Source of the DNA: Caulobacteraceae bacterium
Lineage (GTDB): Bacteria > Pseudomonadota > Alphaproteobacteria > Caulobacterales > Caulobacteraceae
DNA length: 64,000 nucleotides
Reading direction: 5' to 3'
Assembly: GCA_947475465.1 (NCBI GenBank)
Contig: CANJLK010000002.1
Location: forward strand, 101,132 to 165,131
Shown here: positions 53,487 to 62,998 of the stretch, piece after piece
Position numbering within the stretch: position 1 is the first letter of the stretch
Layout of the letters: every line of letters begins with the position of its first letter
Program-made: the position numbers and the translations under genes
Notes under the pieces: model-generated
Seen by the model: the letters and a program-made list of their open reading frames with translations, nothing else
What the model was told of the DNA's origin: nothing
Database searches by the model: none

Positions 53487-56168
53487 ATGAAGGTTCGGAT
53501 CGATAGTGCGCCGGGGTCTGCCACCTCGGGGACGGAAGGGCTGCCGAGGGGCAACCCGGGCTCGAGACGGTCAGCCTGGCTGGCGAGCTGCGCGCTCCTG
53601 ACCGGTGTGGTGTTTCTCTCGGCCTCGCCGGCCGCCGCGGCCGGAGCCGCCGCCGCGAAGGACGCGCCCACCGACCTGGGCGAAGTGACCGTCACCGCCC
53701 GCCGGATCGTTGAAAACGTCCAGGACGTGCCGGTCGCCGTCTCGGTGTTCAGCGGCGAGAAGATGTCCGAGTTGAAGATCAACAACCCCATGGATGTGGT
53801 GAAGCTGGCCCCCAGCCTGCAGACCGGCCACTCCACCGGCGGCTTCTCCTCGTTCGACCCGGTCATCCGCGGCCAGGGCCGCAGCTCGATCGGCGCCTAC
53901 GCCAGCGTCCCGGTGGTGTTCGCCGAAATTCCGCTCATGGAAGCGTCCTTCTACGACCTGCAAAGCTTCCAGGTCCTGAAGGGTCCGCAGGGCACGCTGT
54001 TCGGGGCCGGTTCAACCGGCGGCGCCCTGCTGATCACGCCGCGCAAGCCGTCCGATCAGTGGAGCGCCTACCTGACGACCGAAATGGGCAATCACAATTC
54101 CCACACGGTTGAAGGTGCCATCGGCGGACCGATTGTCGGCGACAAGCTGATGTTCCGTATCGCGACCAACTACCGCGTCCGCGAGGGCTACACCAAAGCC
54201 TATCCCAGTTACGCCGGAGTGCGCGAACTCGCCTCGTCCGAGAACTACGACAACGTCAATAAGTTCGAATTGCGCGCGTCCATCACCTTCCGCCCCTTCG
54301 ACAGACTCGAAGACAATTTGGTCTATCTCTATAGCCGCAACCAGAACCGCGACAGTGCCGTGGCTCAGTATTCAGATCCCTATTATCTGAATGTGAACAC
54401 GCGAAACCTTGTCCCGGCCGCGGATCCAGCCAATGCCGCGAGATGGCAAGCCACCACCGGCGTCGCGCCAATAGCTGGTAAGACAATCGGTCAGTATGTG
54501 GCCGAGTCCGGCGTGAACCAGATCGCCATGGGTCCGCGCGCGATCGTCTTCAACTACGACCGGAACCACGACACCCTCTACCAGGGCATCTCGAACATCC
54601 TGAAATTCGATGTGTCCGATAATCTGACGATCCGGAACATCACGGGCATGTACTGGGCCCGAAACCGCGGCGCGGTGCTCGACACCGACGCCAGCGACCT
54701 GCCGACTATCGACACCACGGCGATCAAGAATCCGCCGCCGGGTGGCGACGCCTGGACCGGCGGCTGGCCATCCCGGACCTGGACCAACGAATTCCAGTTC
54801 CAGGGTAAGCTCTTTGACCGACTACAATGGCAGGCCGGCTATTTCTATGAGCGCCAGCAGTCCCGGGAATTCCAGGGGCCGACCGGTACGATCATCGTCT
54901 TCCCGACATTCCAGTCGCTGATCAACACGCCCGCCACGTGCGCGGCGTTCGGGGTCCCGGCCGGTACGCGCTGCACCTCCGTCACCCGCGCCCTCAACTG
55001 GGATGACGGGCTCTATGCACAGGGCACGCTCTCCGTCACCGACAAGCTGAAGCTCACGGTCGGCGTCCGCCGGACCCGGGACTACCGCGCAGTGGAAACG
55101 ACCGCTGGCAACGCCTATTTCGGCTTCGTGAACGGCGTCGAAATTCCGCTCTCGCAGTTTACCGGGCAGTTCCCCGGCGCGACGATCACCAAGTCGGTGA
55201 ACGTCCCGGGCAAGGCCACGACCTACAATGTCACGGGTGACTACCACCTCACCGACGATATCCTGGTCTATGCCGCGACCCGCACCGGCTATAAGCCCGG
55301 CGGCATCAACCAGAACGCGCCTGTGGACAATCCGAAGCGCTTCTTCACGCCGGAAAAGATCAGGGACGTCGAAATCGGCGTGAAGGCCGACTACGAGATC
55401 ATGGGCATGAAGGCGCGCAGCGACGTGGCCGTCTACTACGACTGGTACGACAATATTCAGCGCTCCACCCTCATTCCCGGGTCGGCGCTCACCGTCACCG
55501 ACAACCAGGCCAACGCCACGATCGCGGGCGTCGAGTGGGAGCAGACGCTGATCCCGAGCAAGTGGCTCGAGTTCCACGGCTACTTCGCCTACACCGACGC
55601 GAAGTATGTGGGCTGGATCGAGAACACCACCTGCGCGGCTGACTTCTTCCGCCTGCAGTGTGTGGGTCAGCCCACCACAACCGTGGTCCATATCGACCAC
55701 AGTGCCGGTTCGCTGACGGTCGGGAACAACGCGGCGATCAACTTCCATCCGGAAGGCTTCGCGGCGACCTCGAAGTGGCGCTTCGGGATCAATCCCACCG
55801 TCCACCTGGATGAGCTCACGGGCGGCGAGGAGGTGTCGGTCAGCGGCAACTACTACTACCGCACCGAATTCGTGATCACCAACAACGCCCACGCCCTCTT
55901 CGCGGGCAATCCTAACGTCGGCACGATCAAGTGCCTGTTGAAGTGCACCATCGATCCGCTGACCTTCGCGGGCTACGGGATCCTCGATCTGCGGGCCGAC
56001 TGGCGCAACATCATGGGCACCAAGGTCAGCTGGAACGTGGCGATCACCAACGTGTTCGACAAGGTCGGATCGGCCGGCAACTCCGGCGGCCTGACGATCG
56101 CCGGCACCGTCAACGCCTTCGTCAACGAACCGCGGATGATCACCACCGCGATTTCGATGAAGTTCTGA
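53487..56168 (+). CDS. TonB-dependent receptor of the hydrolase cluster
   Basis: An 893-residue outer-membrane receptor. A long N-terminal leader (positively charged, then WLASCALLTGVVFLSASPAAAA) is followed by GEVTVTARRIVENVQDVPVAV. The plug has FQVLKGPQGTLFGAGSTGGALLITPRKP, with ALLITPRK in place of the usual VNIVT. The barrel ends in MITTAISMKF. AGGGGG precedes the ATG. Strong intrinsic terminator downstream. Proximity to three exported hydrolases suggests uptake of their substrate or product. Confidence 0.93.
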   Translation: MKVRIDSAPGSATSGTEGLPRGNPGSRRSAWLASCALLTGVVFLSASPAAAAGAAAAKDAPTDLGEVTVTARRIVENVQDVPVAVSVFSGEKMSELKINNPMDVVKLAPSLQTGHSTGGFSSFDPVIRGQGRSSIGAYASVPVVFAEIPLMEASFYDLQSFQVLKGPQGTLFGAGSTGGALLITPRKPSDQWSAYLTTEMGNHNSHTVEGAIGGPIVGDKLMFRIATNYRVREGYTKAYPSYAGVRELASSENYDNVNKFELRASITFRPFDRLEDNLVYLYSRNQNRDSAVAQYSDPYYLNVNTRNLVPAADPANAARWQATTGVAPIAGKTIGQYVAESGVNQIAMGPRAIVFNYDRNHDTLYQGISNILKFDVSDNLTIRNITGMYWARNRGAVLDTDASDLPTIDTTAIKNPPPGGDAWTGGWPSRTWTNEFQFQGKLFDRLQWQAGYFYERQQSREFQGPTGTIIVFPTFQSLINTPATCAAFGVPAGTRCTSVTRALNWDDGLYAQGTLSVTDKLKLTVGVRRTRDYRAVETTAGNAYFGFVNGVEIPLSQFTGQFPGATITKSVNVPGKATTYNVTGDYHLTDDILVYAATRTGYKPGGINQNAPVDNPKRFFTPEKIRDVEIGVKADYEIMGMKARSDVAVYYDWYDNIQRSTLIPGSALTVTDNQANATIAGVEWEQTLIPSKWLEFHGYFAYTDAKYVGWIENTTCAADFFRLQCVGQPTTTVVHIDHSAGSLTVGNNAAINFHPEGFAATSKWRFGINPTVHLDELTGGEEVSVSGNYYYRTEFVITNNAHALFAGNPNVGTIKCLLKCTIDPLTFAGYGILDLRADWRNIMGTKVSWNVAITNVFDKVGSAGNSGGLTIAGTVNAFVNEPRMITTAISMKF

Positions 56169-56252
56169 CCATTGGAGGCCGGCGCCTCGGCGTCGGCCTC
56201 AACCTTTGCAAGGCCTGAGCACGCTCATCCCCGGGCACGCTCGGTAATCTGG

Positions 56253-56282
56253 CGCGGGAACCACGAGTTCCCGCGTTTTTTT
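56253..56282 (+). terminator. Intrinsic terminator after TonB receptor
   Basis: CGCGGGAA pairs perfectly with TTCCCGCG around a 7-base loop, followed by seven T. It lies 84 bases after the receptor stop and immediately before the convergent transporter stop. Confidence 0.9.
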
Positions 56283-56285
56283 GAC

Positions 56286-57806
56286 TCAGTCCGGCAGGAC
56301 CTCGAGTTCCACGGGGCCCTTGGGCGAACGCAGGATCAGCAGGACCGGCGCCGCCAGGATGGTGGCGACCGCCATGCCGCTGAACACCACATCATAGGCG
56401 ATCATCGCCGCCTGGCGGGTGACCTCGAGGTCCAGCAACCGCAGCCCCGTGGGGCTCGTGAGGCTCATGAAGGACGGCAACGCCCACTTCACCACCGGAT
56501 CGGTGACGGTGATATGCGCCGCCAGAACCGTGTGGGCCACCTCGGTCTTATGGATCACCAGGGCCTGGATCATCGAGATGCCGGCGCTGGATCCCAGGCT
56601 GCGCGCGATGGTCGACACCACCGCGCCCTCGCCGCGAAGTTGCGGCGGCAAGGTCGCGTAGGCCAGCACCTGGAGCGGGGAGAAAAGGCAGCCCATCCCG
56701 AGCCCCTGGACGAGCCCCGCCACCATGATCGGCCCGGCCGTCATGGACAGGTCGAACCGGGACATCTGCCAAAGCGCGCTGGCCGAAAGGCAGAGGCCGA
56801 GCAGCAGAACCGGCCGCGCCCCCACCCGCGACACCAGGAAGGGGATGAAGATGAAGGAGAGGAAGGCGCCGACCCCGCGCGTCATGCTGGCCACGCCGCT
56901 CTGCAGCGCGGAATAGCCCAGCAGGTTCTGCATGAAGGAGGGCAGCATCGCGCTGGTGGCGAACAGCAGGATGCCGGTGACCATGTTGAACATCACGGTC
57001 GCGATGAAATTGCGGTCCCTGAGCAGCGCGCCGGCGAAAAAGGGGTGCCTGGTGGTCATGGACTGGACGATGAAGACATAAAGCCCGCCGCCGGAAAGCA
57101 GGGCCTCTGTCCATACCTCCGCGCTGTCGAACCAGTCGCGTCCGGGTCCGCGGTCCACCACCAGTTGGAATCCGCCAATGAACAGGGCGAGCCCGGCGAA
57201 GCCCAGGAAATCGAAGGGCCGTTCGCCGCCCACATGGCTGCCGGACATGAAGGTAATGATGAAGAAGAGGGCCAGAATCCCCACCGGCAGGTTGATGTAG
57301 AACACCCACCGCCAGGACAGGGACTCGGTGAGATAGCCGCCCAGCACCGGACCGACGATAGGCCCCATCACCACCGCGGCGCTCCACACTGCCATCACCC
57401 TTTGCAGCCGCCCCGATGGCCAGATGTCCAGCAGCGTCGTCTGGGAGAGCGGCATCAGCGAGGCGCCGGCGATCCCCTGCAGGAGACGGAAAATCACGAT
57501 CTCGGGCAGGTTGGTGGCCATGCCGCAGAGCATGGAGGCCACGGTGAACCCCGCCACGGACCACACGAACATCTGCTTGCGGCCGATCTTCAGGGCCAGC
57601 CACCCGGAGAGCGGCGTCATGATCGCGGTGGCGACGATATAGGAGGTGAGCACCCAGACGATCTCGTCCTGGGCCGCCGAGACGCTGCCCTGGATATGCG
57701 GCAGGGCGACGTTGGCGATCGTGCTGTCCAGGGTGTTCATCAGGGTCGCCAGCATCAGGGCGACGGTGATCGGGACGCGGTTGGCGATATCCTGCGGCGA
57801 AGCCAT
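56286..57806 (-). CDS. DHA2 family MFS exporter (EmrB-like)
   Basis: A 506-residue inner-membrane proton-driven exporter with about 14 hydrophobic helices. LMNTLDSTIANVALPHIQG, SYIVATAIMTPLSGWLALKIGRKQ (motif A region), GPVLGGYLTESLSWRWVFYINLP (motif C and DHA2 loop) are diagnostic. ATG 57806 fits the family start; the frame continues upstream to 57863. No EmrA membrane-fusion partner is adjacent, so export across the inner membrane only is likely. Confidence 0.92.
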   Translation of the reverse strand: MASPQDIANRVPITVALMLATLMNTLDSTIANVALPHIQGSVSAAQDEIVWVLTSYIVATAIMTPLSGWLALKIGRKQMFVWSVAGFTVASMLCGMATNLPEIVIFRLLQGIAGASLMPLSQTTLLDIWPSGRLQRVMAVWSAAVVMGPIVGPVLGGYLTESLSWRWVFYINLPVGILALFFIITFMSGSHVGGERPFDFLGFAGLALFIGGFQLVVDRGPGRDWFDSAEVWTEALLSGGGLYVFIVQSMTTRHPFFAGALLRDRNFIATVMFNMVTGILLFATSAMLPSFMQNLLGYSALQSGVASMTRGVGAFLSFIFIPFLVSRVGARPVLLLGLCLSASALWQMSRFDLSMTAGPIMVAGLVQGLGMGCLFSPLQVLAYATLPPQLRGEGAVVSTIARSLGSSAGISMIQALVIHKTEVAHTVLAAHITVTDPVVKWALPSFMSLTSPTGLRLLDLEVTRQAAMIAYDVVFSGMAVATILAAPVLLILRSPKGPVELEVLPD

Positions 57807-57963
57807 CTGTTCGTGTCGACCTGGGCTGCGCCGCTTGCTGACCTGAAGCCGGGCTTGGACCACGCCACAGGGAGTGGGGCAATACCGACGGGGGGTCCGG
57901 ACGGACCCGACGGTGGGTGGATGCTGCGGTCCGCGGGCCGGCTCGCGCCGGGCCGGGAGCGGG

Positions 57964-58743
57964 CTAGGGCCGCGCGCCCTGCAGCCGCTCCTCGCTCAGC
58001 CGCTGCAACAGGCCGCGCATCAGCACACGCTCGCTCTCCGCCTCCTCCGGCTTCTTGCCCTTGGGCAGGAAGAAGGGATCGGCCTGGCGGAAGTTGATGA
58101 AGCCCAGTCCCTTATCCTCGCTGCGGGTGAAGCTGTAGATCACGTCCTTGCCGACGCCGATCGCGCCTCCGGGCGCGATGGCGGTGGTCCCGAACCCCAT
58201 CTCGCCGTCGATCACGCAGATGATCTCGTCTTCGGTGTGGTAGTGCGGATGGGTGAGCCTGGTCTTGTCGCCCCAGGTCATGTGCAGCCAGACCGAACAG
58301 CTCGGGCAGCTGGAGTCGAGGTAGAGGCCGTGGGCGGAATGGGGCGTGTGCTCCACCCAGGCCTGGGACAGGATGTGCACACAGCCACCGGGCTTGTCCG
58401 GCCGGGTCGGGGCATAGCCGATGTAGTGCAGCACGGTGGCGCCCGTGGCCCCACCCCTGATCTCGCTGATCGCATGGGCCCCGATGGAGGCCGCGCCTTT
58501 GGCCGGGACCGGGTTGCCGCCGACCAGGATCTCGCCCTCGACCACATAGAAGGTGTGATCCTCCTGCGGGCTCTCCAGACGGATCGAGGCGCCCGGCGAA
58601 AGCTCATGGCGCCAAAGAGCCAGCGGGAACTCGTCCTTCGAGATCACCCTGCGGCTGTCGATGTGGCCGGCAAAGCGAACCTTGGCCACGTCCGGGACCA
58701 TCGGTTCATCCGGCACGCGCTCGGCGACGCTGATCTTGTTCAT
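57964..58743 (-). CDS. Bicupin domain protein
   Basis: A 259-residue protein with two cupin barrels. The first (QEDHTFYVVEGEILVGGNP) has lost most metal ligands. The second has HPHYHTEDEIICVIDGEMGFG, a nearly complete HxH...E metal site, though the later His is replaced in GKDVIYSF. ATG 58743 has GGGAGA upstream and is chosen. It could be a gentisate-dioxygenase-like or isomerase-like enzyme, or a sensor; a specific reaction cannot be read. It diverges from a GMC oxidoreductase. Confidence 0.83.
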   Translation of the reverse strand: MNKISVAERVPDEPMVPDVAKVRFAGHIDSRRVISKDEFPLALWRHELSPGASIRLESPQEDHTFYVVEGEILVGGNPVPAKGAASIGAHAISEIRGGATGATVLHYIGYAPTRPDKPGGCVHILSQAWVEHTPHSAHGLYLDSSCPSCSVWLHMTWGDKTRLTHPHYHTEDEIICVIDGEMGFGTTAIAPGGAIGVGKDVIYSFTRSEDKGLGFINFRQADPFFLPKGKKPEEAESERVLMRGLLQRLSEERLQGARP

Positions 58744-58977
58744 CCTGTCTCCCTGGGGCTGCGCGGCGCTTCGGCGGCGTCCTGTCCTTGAACGCCATCC
58801 AGAACCGGACACCCGGGGCGGTCAAGGTCTAAGGGCGCAATTACACTCTGACAGCCGCCCGCCCCCGCCATCTCCCCGCCCCCGGCGCACTTGACGCAGG
58901 GCCTCCTGGCGCCGAGCCTCAGGGCGCCGCCGGCCCGGGACCCGATGCCCCACAAGAGCCGGCCGCCTGGAAACGCC

Positions 58978-60588
58978 GTGGACAGCTTCGACTATGTGAT
59001 CGCGGGCGCAGGCACCGCCGCCGGCATCATCGCCTATCGGTTGGGCGAGGCCGGCAAGTCGGTTTGCGTCCTCGAATCGGGCCCCGCCGACCGCAACCTC
59101 TTCCTGCATGTCCCGGCCGGCACGATGATGACCCAGCGCGACCCGGCGCTCACCTGGCAGCTGGACTCGGAACCTGGCGCCGGCCTGGACGGGCGTCGCA
59201 TCCACTACATGCAGGGCCGCACGCTCGGCGGGTCCAGCGCCATCAACGGCATGGTCTACAACCGGGGCCAGGCGGCGGATTTCGACCACTGGGCCCAGCG
59301 CGGCAATCCCGGCTGGGGCTACGAGGACGTCCTGCCCTATTTCCGGCGCAGCGAACGGTTCGTGGGCGAGGCTGACGACCGCTACCACGGGCGCGACGGC
59401 CGCATCACCGTCAGCCGCCGCACCTACAGGAACCCAATCGGCGAGGCCTTCCTCGCCGCCGCCGAAGCCTACGGCTATCCCCGCAACGATGATTACAACG
59501 GCGCGCTCCAGGAGGGTGTCGGCCGCTATCAGGCGATCATCGACGGGCGCTGGCGGGTCTCCACCGCCACGGGATTCCTCAACCCCGCCCGGCGCAAGTT
59601 CAAGGTCGATGTGCGCACCGGCGCCCTGGTCACCCGCGTCCTGCTGGAGGGCCGTCGCGCCACCGGCCTGGAATATGTCCGCGACGGGAAGCCCCAGACC
59701 GTCACGGCCCGGGAGTCTGTCATTATCTCCGCCGGCCCCGTCCAGTCGCCCAAGCTGCTGCAGCTCAGCGGCATCGGACCCGAGGCCCTGCTGCGCGAAC
59801 ACGGGATCGCGGTTCATCATGCCCTGCCAGGGGTCGGCGAGAACCTGCACGATCACTACAACACCCGCGTCACCGCCCGGGCCAGGCCCGGGACCGGCGG
59901 CCTAAACATGCAGGCCCGGGGCCTTCCCCTGCTGGGTCAGATCGCGCTTTGGGCGCTTGGCAGGCCCAGCATTCTGTCCCTGCCCGTGGCCATGCTGCAC
60001 GTCTTTGCCAAGTCCGACCCCGCGCTCGACGAGCCGGACTTCTACTTCACCTGCTCGCCCGGCAGCCTGCAGCGTCCGGGCGTGCTGAACGATTTCCCGG
60101 CGATCAGCTGCGGAAGCGCCATGATGCGCCCGCAGAGCCGCGGCTATGTCCGCATCCGCAGCGCCGACCCCCACGACGCGCCCGCCATCGACCCGAACTA
60201 CCTGACCGCGGAGATCGACCGTATCGTCTCTATCCGGGCGCTGAAGGCCGCCCGCGCGGTCATGCAGACCCACCCCATGGCCGACCTTATCGAGACAGAG
60301 GTCGCCCCCGGCCTCGACGTCCAGAAGGACGAGGACTGGCTGCCGTACCTGAAGGCCAACGGGGTCTCGTCCCTGCATCTTTGCGGCGCCTGCAAGATGG
60401 GTCCGGCGTCCGACACCCTGGCCGTCACCGACCCGCGCCTGAAGGTCCACGGCCTCGAAGGCCTGCGCGTCGCCGACAGCTCCGTGATTCCCGCCATCCC
60501 GTCCGCCAACACCATGGCGGCCACCATGATGATCGCCGAAAAGGCCGCGGACCTGTTCCTCGAGGACGCGCGACTGGGTAGGCGCTAG
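58978..60588 (+). CDS. GMC family FAD oxidoreductase
   Basis: A 536-residue flavoprotein oxidising alcohols (choline-dehydrogenase-like). DSFDYVIAGAGTAAG at the N-terminus is a slightly altered Rossmann motif, with Ala in place of the third Gly. GRTLGGSSAINGMVYNRG is the GMC signature 1 and SAGPVQSPKLLQLSGIG signature 2. The active-site His is in LHLCGACKMG and the Asn in PSANTMAATMM. GTG 58978 directly precedes the conserved start; ATG 58945 is an alternative. Substrate unknown. Confidence 0.9.
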   Translation: MDSFDYVIAGAGTAAGIIAYRLGEAGKSVCVLESGPADRNLFLHVPAGTMMTQRDPALTWQLDSEPGAGLDGRRIHYMQGRTLGGSSAINGMVYNRGQAADFDHWAQRGNPGWGYEDVLPYFRRSERFVGEADDRYHGRDGRITVSRRTYRNPIGEAFLAAAEAYGYPRNDDYNGALQEGVGRYQAIIDGRWRVSTATGFLNPARRKFKVDVRTGALVTRVLLEGRRATGLEYVRDGKPQTVTARESVIISAGPVQSPKLLQLSGIGPEALLREHGIAVHHALPGVGENLHDHYNTRVTARARPGTGGLNMQARGLPLLGQIALWALGRPSILSLPVAMLHVFAKSDPALDEPDFYFTCSPGSLQRPGVLNDFPAISCGSAMMRPQSRGYVRIRSADPHDAPAIDPNYLTAEIDRIVSIRALKAARAVMQTHPMADLIETEVAPGLDVQKDEDWLPYLKANGVSSLHLCGACKMGPASDTLAVTDPRLKVHGLEGLRVADSSVIPAIPSANTMAATMMIAEKAADLFLEDARLGRR

Positions 60589-60842
60589 TGACCGTAAGCA
60601 AGAGGCGGCTCGGCTCCAGATCAACCTGATCATCGATCACTGATGCCTGATAATGATCGATTTACGCCCTACATTTGTGCATTGCAGCAGGGATATATTG
60701 CGACGCACCATATCGTATTGAGCCACGGCCGACTCGGCCGCAATGTCATCGTCAGACGGACAGGTCGACGTCAGTTTCCGGCCACCGCCTAGAGGAACGC
60801 CGCGAAAGGGGTTGTCAGCAACCTCAATCCGGAACCGAAACC

Positions 60843-61106
60843 ATGAACCGCACCATCGCCTTCGCCGCCCTTGCCGCGGCCCTGATCGCCGGCCCCGTCA
60901 GCGCTCAGTCCATCCACATCTCCACGGCCGGCAAGACCTCCGACCAGGTGAAGACAGAAGTCTTCAAGGCGGCCCAGACGCTGTGCTGGGCCGAGATGAA
61001 TGGTCCACTCCTGCAGATTCAGTCCTATCGGGCCTGCGTCACCGACACTGTGAAGGCCGCGCTCGCCCAGAGCGCCGACCTGGCCGCGGCCACGCCGACC
61101 TACTGA
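60843..61106 (+). CDS. UrcA-like small exported protein
   Basis: An 87-residue protein with signal peptide NRTIAFAALAAALIAGPVSAQ. The mature part has TAGKTSDQVKTEVFKAAQTLCWAE and a second Cys in YRACVTDTV, as in the UrcA family of Caulobacterales and Sphingomonadales, which has no assigned function. A 250-base, locally AT-rich upstream region with short palindromic TGAT/ATCA elements probably holds its promoter. Confidence 0.7.
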   Translation: MNRTIAFAALAAALIAGPVSAQSIHISTAGKTSDQVKTEVFKAAQTLCWAEMNGPLLQIQSYRACVTDTVKAALAQSADLAAATPTY

Positions 61107-61116
61107 CCGGGCCGCT

Positions 61117-61920
61117 TCAGCCGGCGAACCGCGGAGCCCGCTTCTCCAGGTTCGCCGTCACCGCCTCGATCTGATCGGCGGCGCCGACCAGCGCGCCCTG
61201 CTCCTGGCTTTCCAGCAGCAGGATCTCGCGCTGGTCGGCGTCGGCCGCCAGGTTCAGCAGCCGCTTGCCGGCGCGGATGGCGGTCGGGCTCTTGCCGGCG
61301 ATATCGCGCGCCACGGCCAGGGCCTCGGCGCGGGGGTCGGCGCAGACTCGCGTGGCCAGCCCGATGGCCACGGCCTCTTCGCCGCTCACCGTGCGCCCGG
61401 TCCAGGTCAGTTCGCGCGCCACGTCGTCGCGGACCAGGCCGCGCAGCAGGACCATGGCGCCCATGTCCGGCACCAGGCCCCACTTGATCTCCATGACCGC
61501 CAGCCGCGCGTCGGCGGTGACGAAGCGCAGGTCGCAACCCAGGGCGATCTGCAGGCCGCCGCCGAACGCGACCCCATGAACCGCGGCGATCGCCGGGACC
61601 GGCAGGTCGCGCCAGACCATGCAGGCCTGCTGGGCTCTGTTGGCCCCGCTGGCCGTGCGCTTCGCGCTCAGCAGGCTTTCCGCCCCGCCCGCCGCCCCGG
61701 AGGTCATGGCCTGGAACCGGCCCATGTCCAGCCCGGCGCAAAAGGCGCGGCCCTCGCCCGACAGGACCACGGCCCTGAGGCCCGGCTCGGCCGCCAGCCG
61801 CTCACCGGCCGCGATCAGGGCGCTGAACATAGCGTCATCCAGGGCGTTCATCTTGTCGGTCCGGACCAGCCGCACATCGGCGACGCCATCGGTGATCTCG
61901 ATCGTGACCCTGTCGTTCAT
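61117..61920 (-). CDS. Crotonase/enoyl-CoA hydratase family protein
   Basis: A 267-residue acyl-CoA-binding enzyme. Oxyanion-hole elements are in FCAGLDMGRF and GVAFGGGLQIALGCD. The MEIKWGLVPDMG segment lacks the usual catalytic Glu of classical hydratases at the equivalent Gly-Gly site, so it may be an isomerase or other crotonase. It fits a catabolic context with the GMC and AKR enzymes. It converges on the UrcA-like gene (10-base gap). Confidence 0.9.
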   Translation of the reverse strand: MNDRVTIEITDGVADVRLVRTDKMNALDDAMFSALIAAGERLAAEPGLRAVVLSGEGRAFCAGLDMGRFQAMTSGAAGGAESLLSAKRTASGANRAQQACMVWRDLPVPAIAAVHGVAFGGGLQIALGCDLRFVTADARLAVMEIKWGLVPDMGAMVLLRGLVRDDVARELTWTGRTVSGEEAVAIGLATRVCADPRAEALAVARDIAGKSPTAIRAGKRLLNLAADADQREILLLESQEQGALVGAADQIEAVTANLEKRAPRFAG

Positions 61921-62065
61921 CGCCGCCTCCGGTTTCGAGGCGCGAACTAGGCATGGGGCCCTGCGTCACGCAAGCTGCGGGTCCCTTCCCGGGCCTGCCG
62001 GAGGTAGCGGCCCCGCCACAAGCCGGGCATGCTGCGGCTCCCAAGAGCGATTTCGGACCCTGGAC

Positions 62066-62968
62066 ATGGTGAAACTGGAAACCCCCGAGTGGGAATGCGT
62101 GCTCGACGCTCAGGCGACGCTGGCGGAAACACCGATCTATGCGCCGGAGGACGACGCCTTGTTCTTCAGCGACATCGGCGGCCGCACCCTCAACCGGCTA
62201 GACCTGGCCACGGGCGTGCGGCGCGCCTGGCCGACCCCGGATGGGATCAGCTCCTATGCCCTGACTCCCGACCGGCGCCACGCCCTGGTCGCCGCCCACA
62301 CCAAGCTGGTCTGGCTGAACCTCGAGACCGGCGCCCTGGCCGACGCCGCGGCCGCCGACGTCGATCCGGCCCACTATCAGCTGAATGACGGCCACTGCGA
62401 CCGGACGGGCCGGTTCTGGGTCGGCTCCTATCGACATCACCATTCGCCCGAGCCGGAAGGCCAGGCCAAGTGGTACCGCTTTGACGAGCGTGGCTTCAGC
62501 CCCCAGTTCAGCGGCGTGACCATCGCCAATGGCTCCGGCTGGTCGCCGGACGGCCGGACCATGTACGTCTCCGACCGCACCTACTGGCGGATCCTGGCCT
62601 TTGACTACGACCCGGCCACGGGTGAGGCGTCCAACCGCCGGGTGTTCGCCACCCTCGACGAAGGCGAGGTGCCGGACGGCGCCGCCATCGACACGGAGGG
62701 CGGCTACTGGGTCTGCGTCTACCGCTCCGGCCTGATCCGGCGCTTCCGCCCCGACGGGACCTTGGATCGGCTGATCAAGGCGCCCACCACGCACCCGACC
62801 GTCATGGCCTTCGGCGGTCCGGATCTGGACATGTCCTATGTGACGACCGGCCGCGTCCAGGCCGACACCACGGCCGAACCCCTGGCCGGCGGCATCTTCC
62901 GCGCCCGGTTGGGGGCCAGGGGCTTGCCCGAGCCGCGCTTCACCCGCGTCGCGCCGCCGGCGGGGTGA
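62066..62968 (+). CDS. SMP-30/gluconolactonase/regucalcin family protein
   Basis: A 300-residue six-bladed beta-propeller lactonase. Metal-site residues are visible in LAETPIY (Glu), LNDGHCDRTGRFWVGS (Asn/Asp), ANGSGWSPDGRTMYVSD and PDGAAIDTEGGYWV. Members hydrolyse sugar lactones after oxidation of the sugar. ATG 62066 gives the normal family N-terminus; the frame is open further upstream. It may work with the aldo/keto reductase encoded convergently. Confidence 0.9.
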   Translation: MVKLETPEWECVLDAQATLAETPIYAPEDDALFFSDIGGRTLNRLDLATGVRRAWPTPDGISSYALTPDRRHALVAAHTKLVWLNLETGALADAAAADVDPAHYQLNDGHCDRTGRFWVGSYRHHHSPEPEGQAKWYRFDERGFSPQFSGVTIANGSGWSPDGRTMYVSDRTYWRILAFDYDPATGEASNRRVFATLDEGEVPDGAAIDTEGGYWVCVYRSGLIRRFRPDGTLDRLIKAPTTHPTVMAFGGPDLDMSYVTTGRVQADTTAEPLAGGIFRARLGARGLPEPRFTRVAPPAG

Positions 62969-62998
62969 GGCCCCCGCCTTCGGACGCCGCGTCGGCGC

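Noticed and set aside
56172..58097. 641-codon plus-strand frame
   Set aside because: Antisense to the DHA2 exporter and running past both of its ends; charged low-complexity sequence with no domain.
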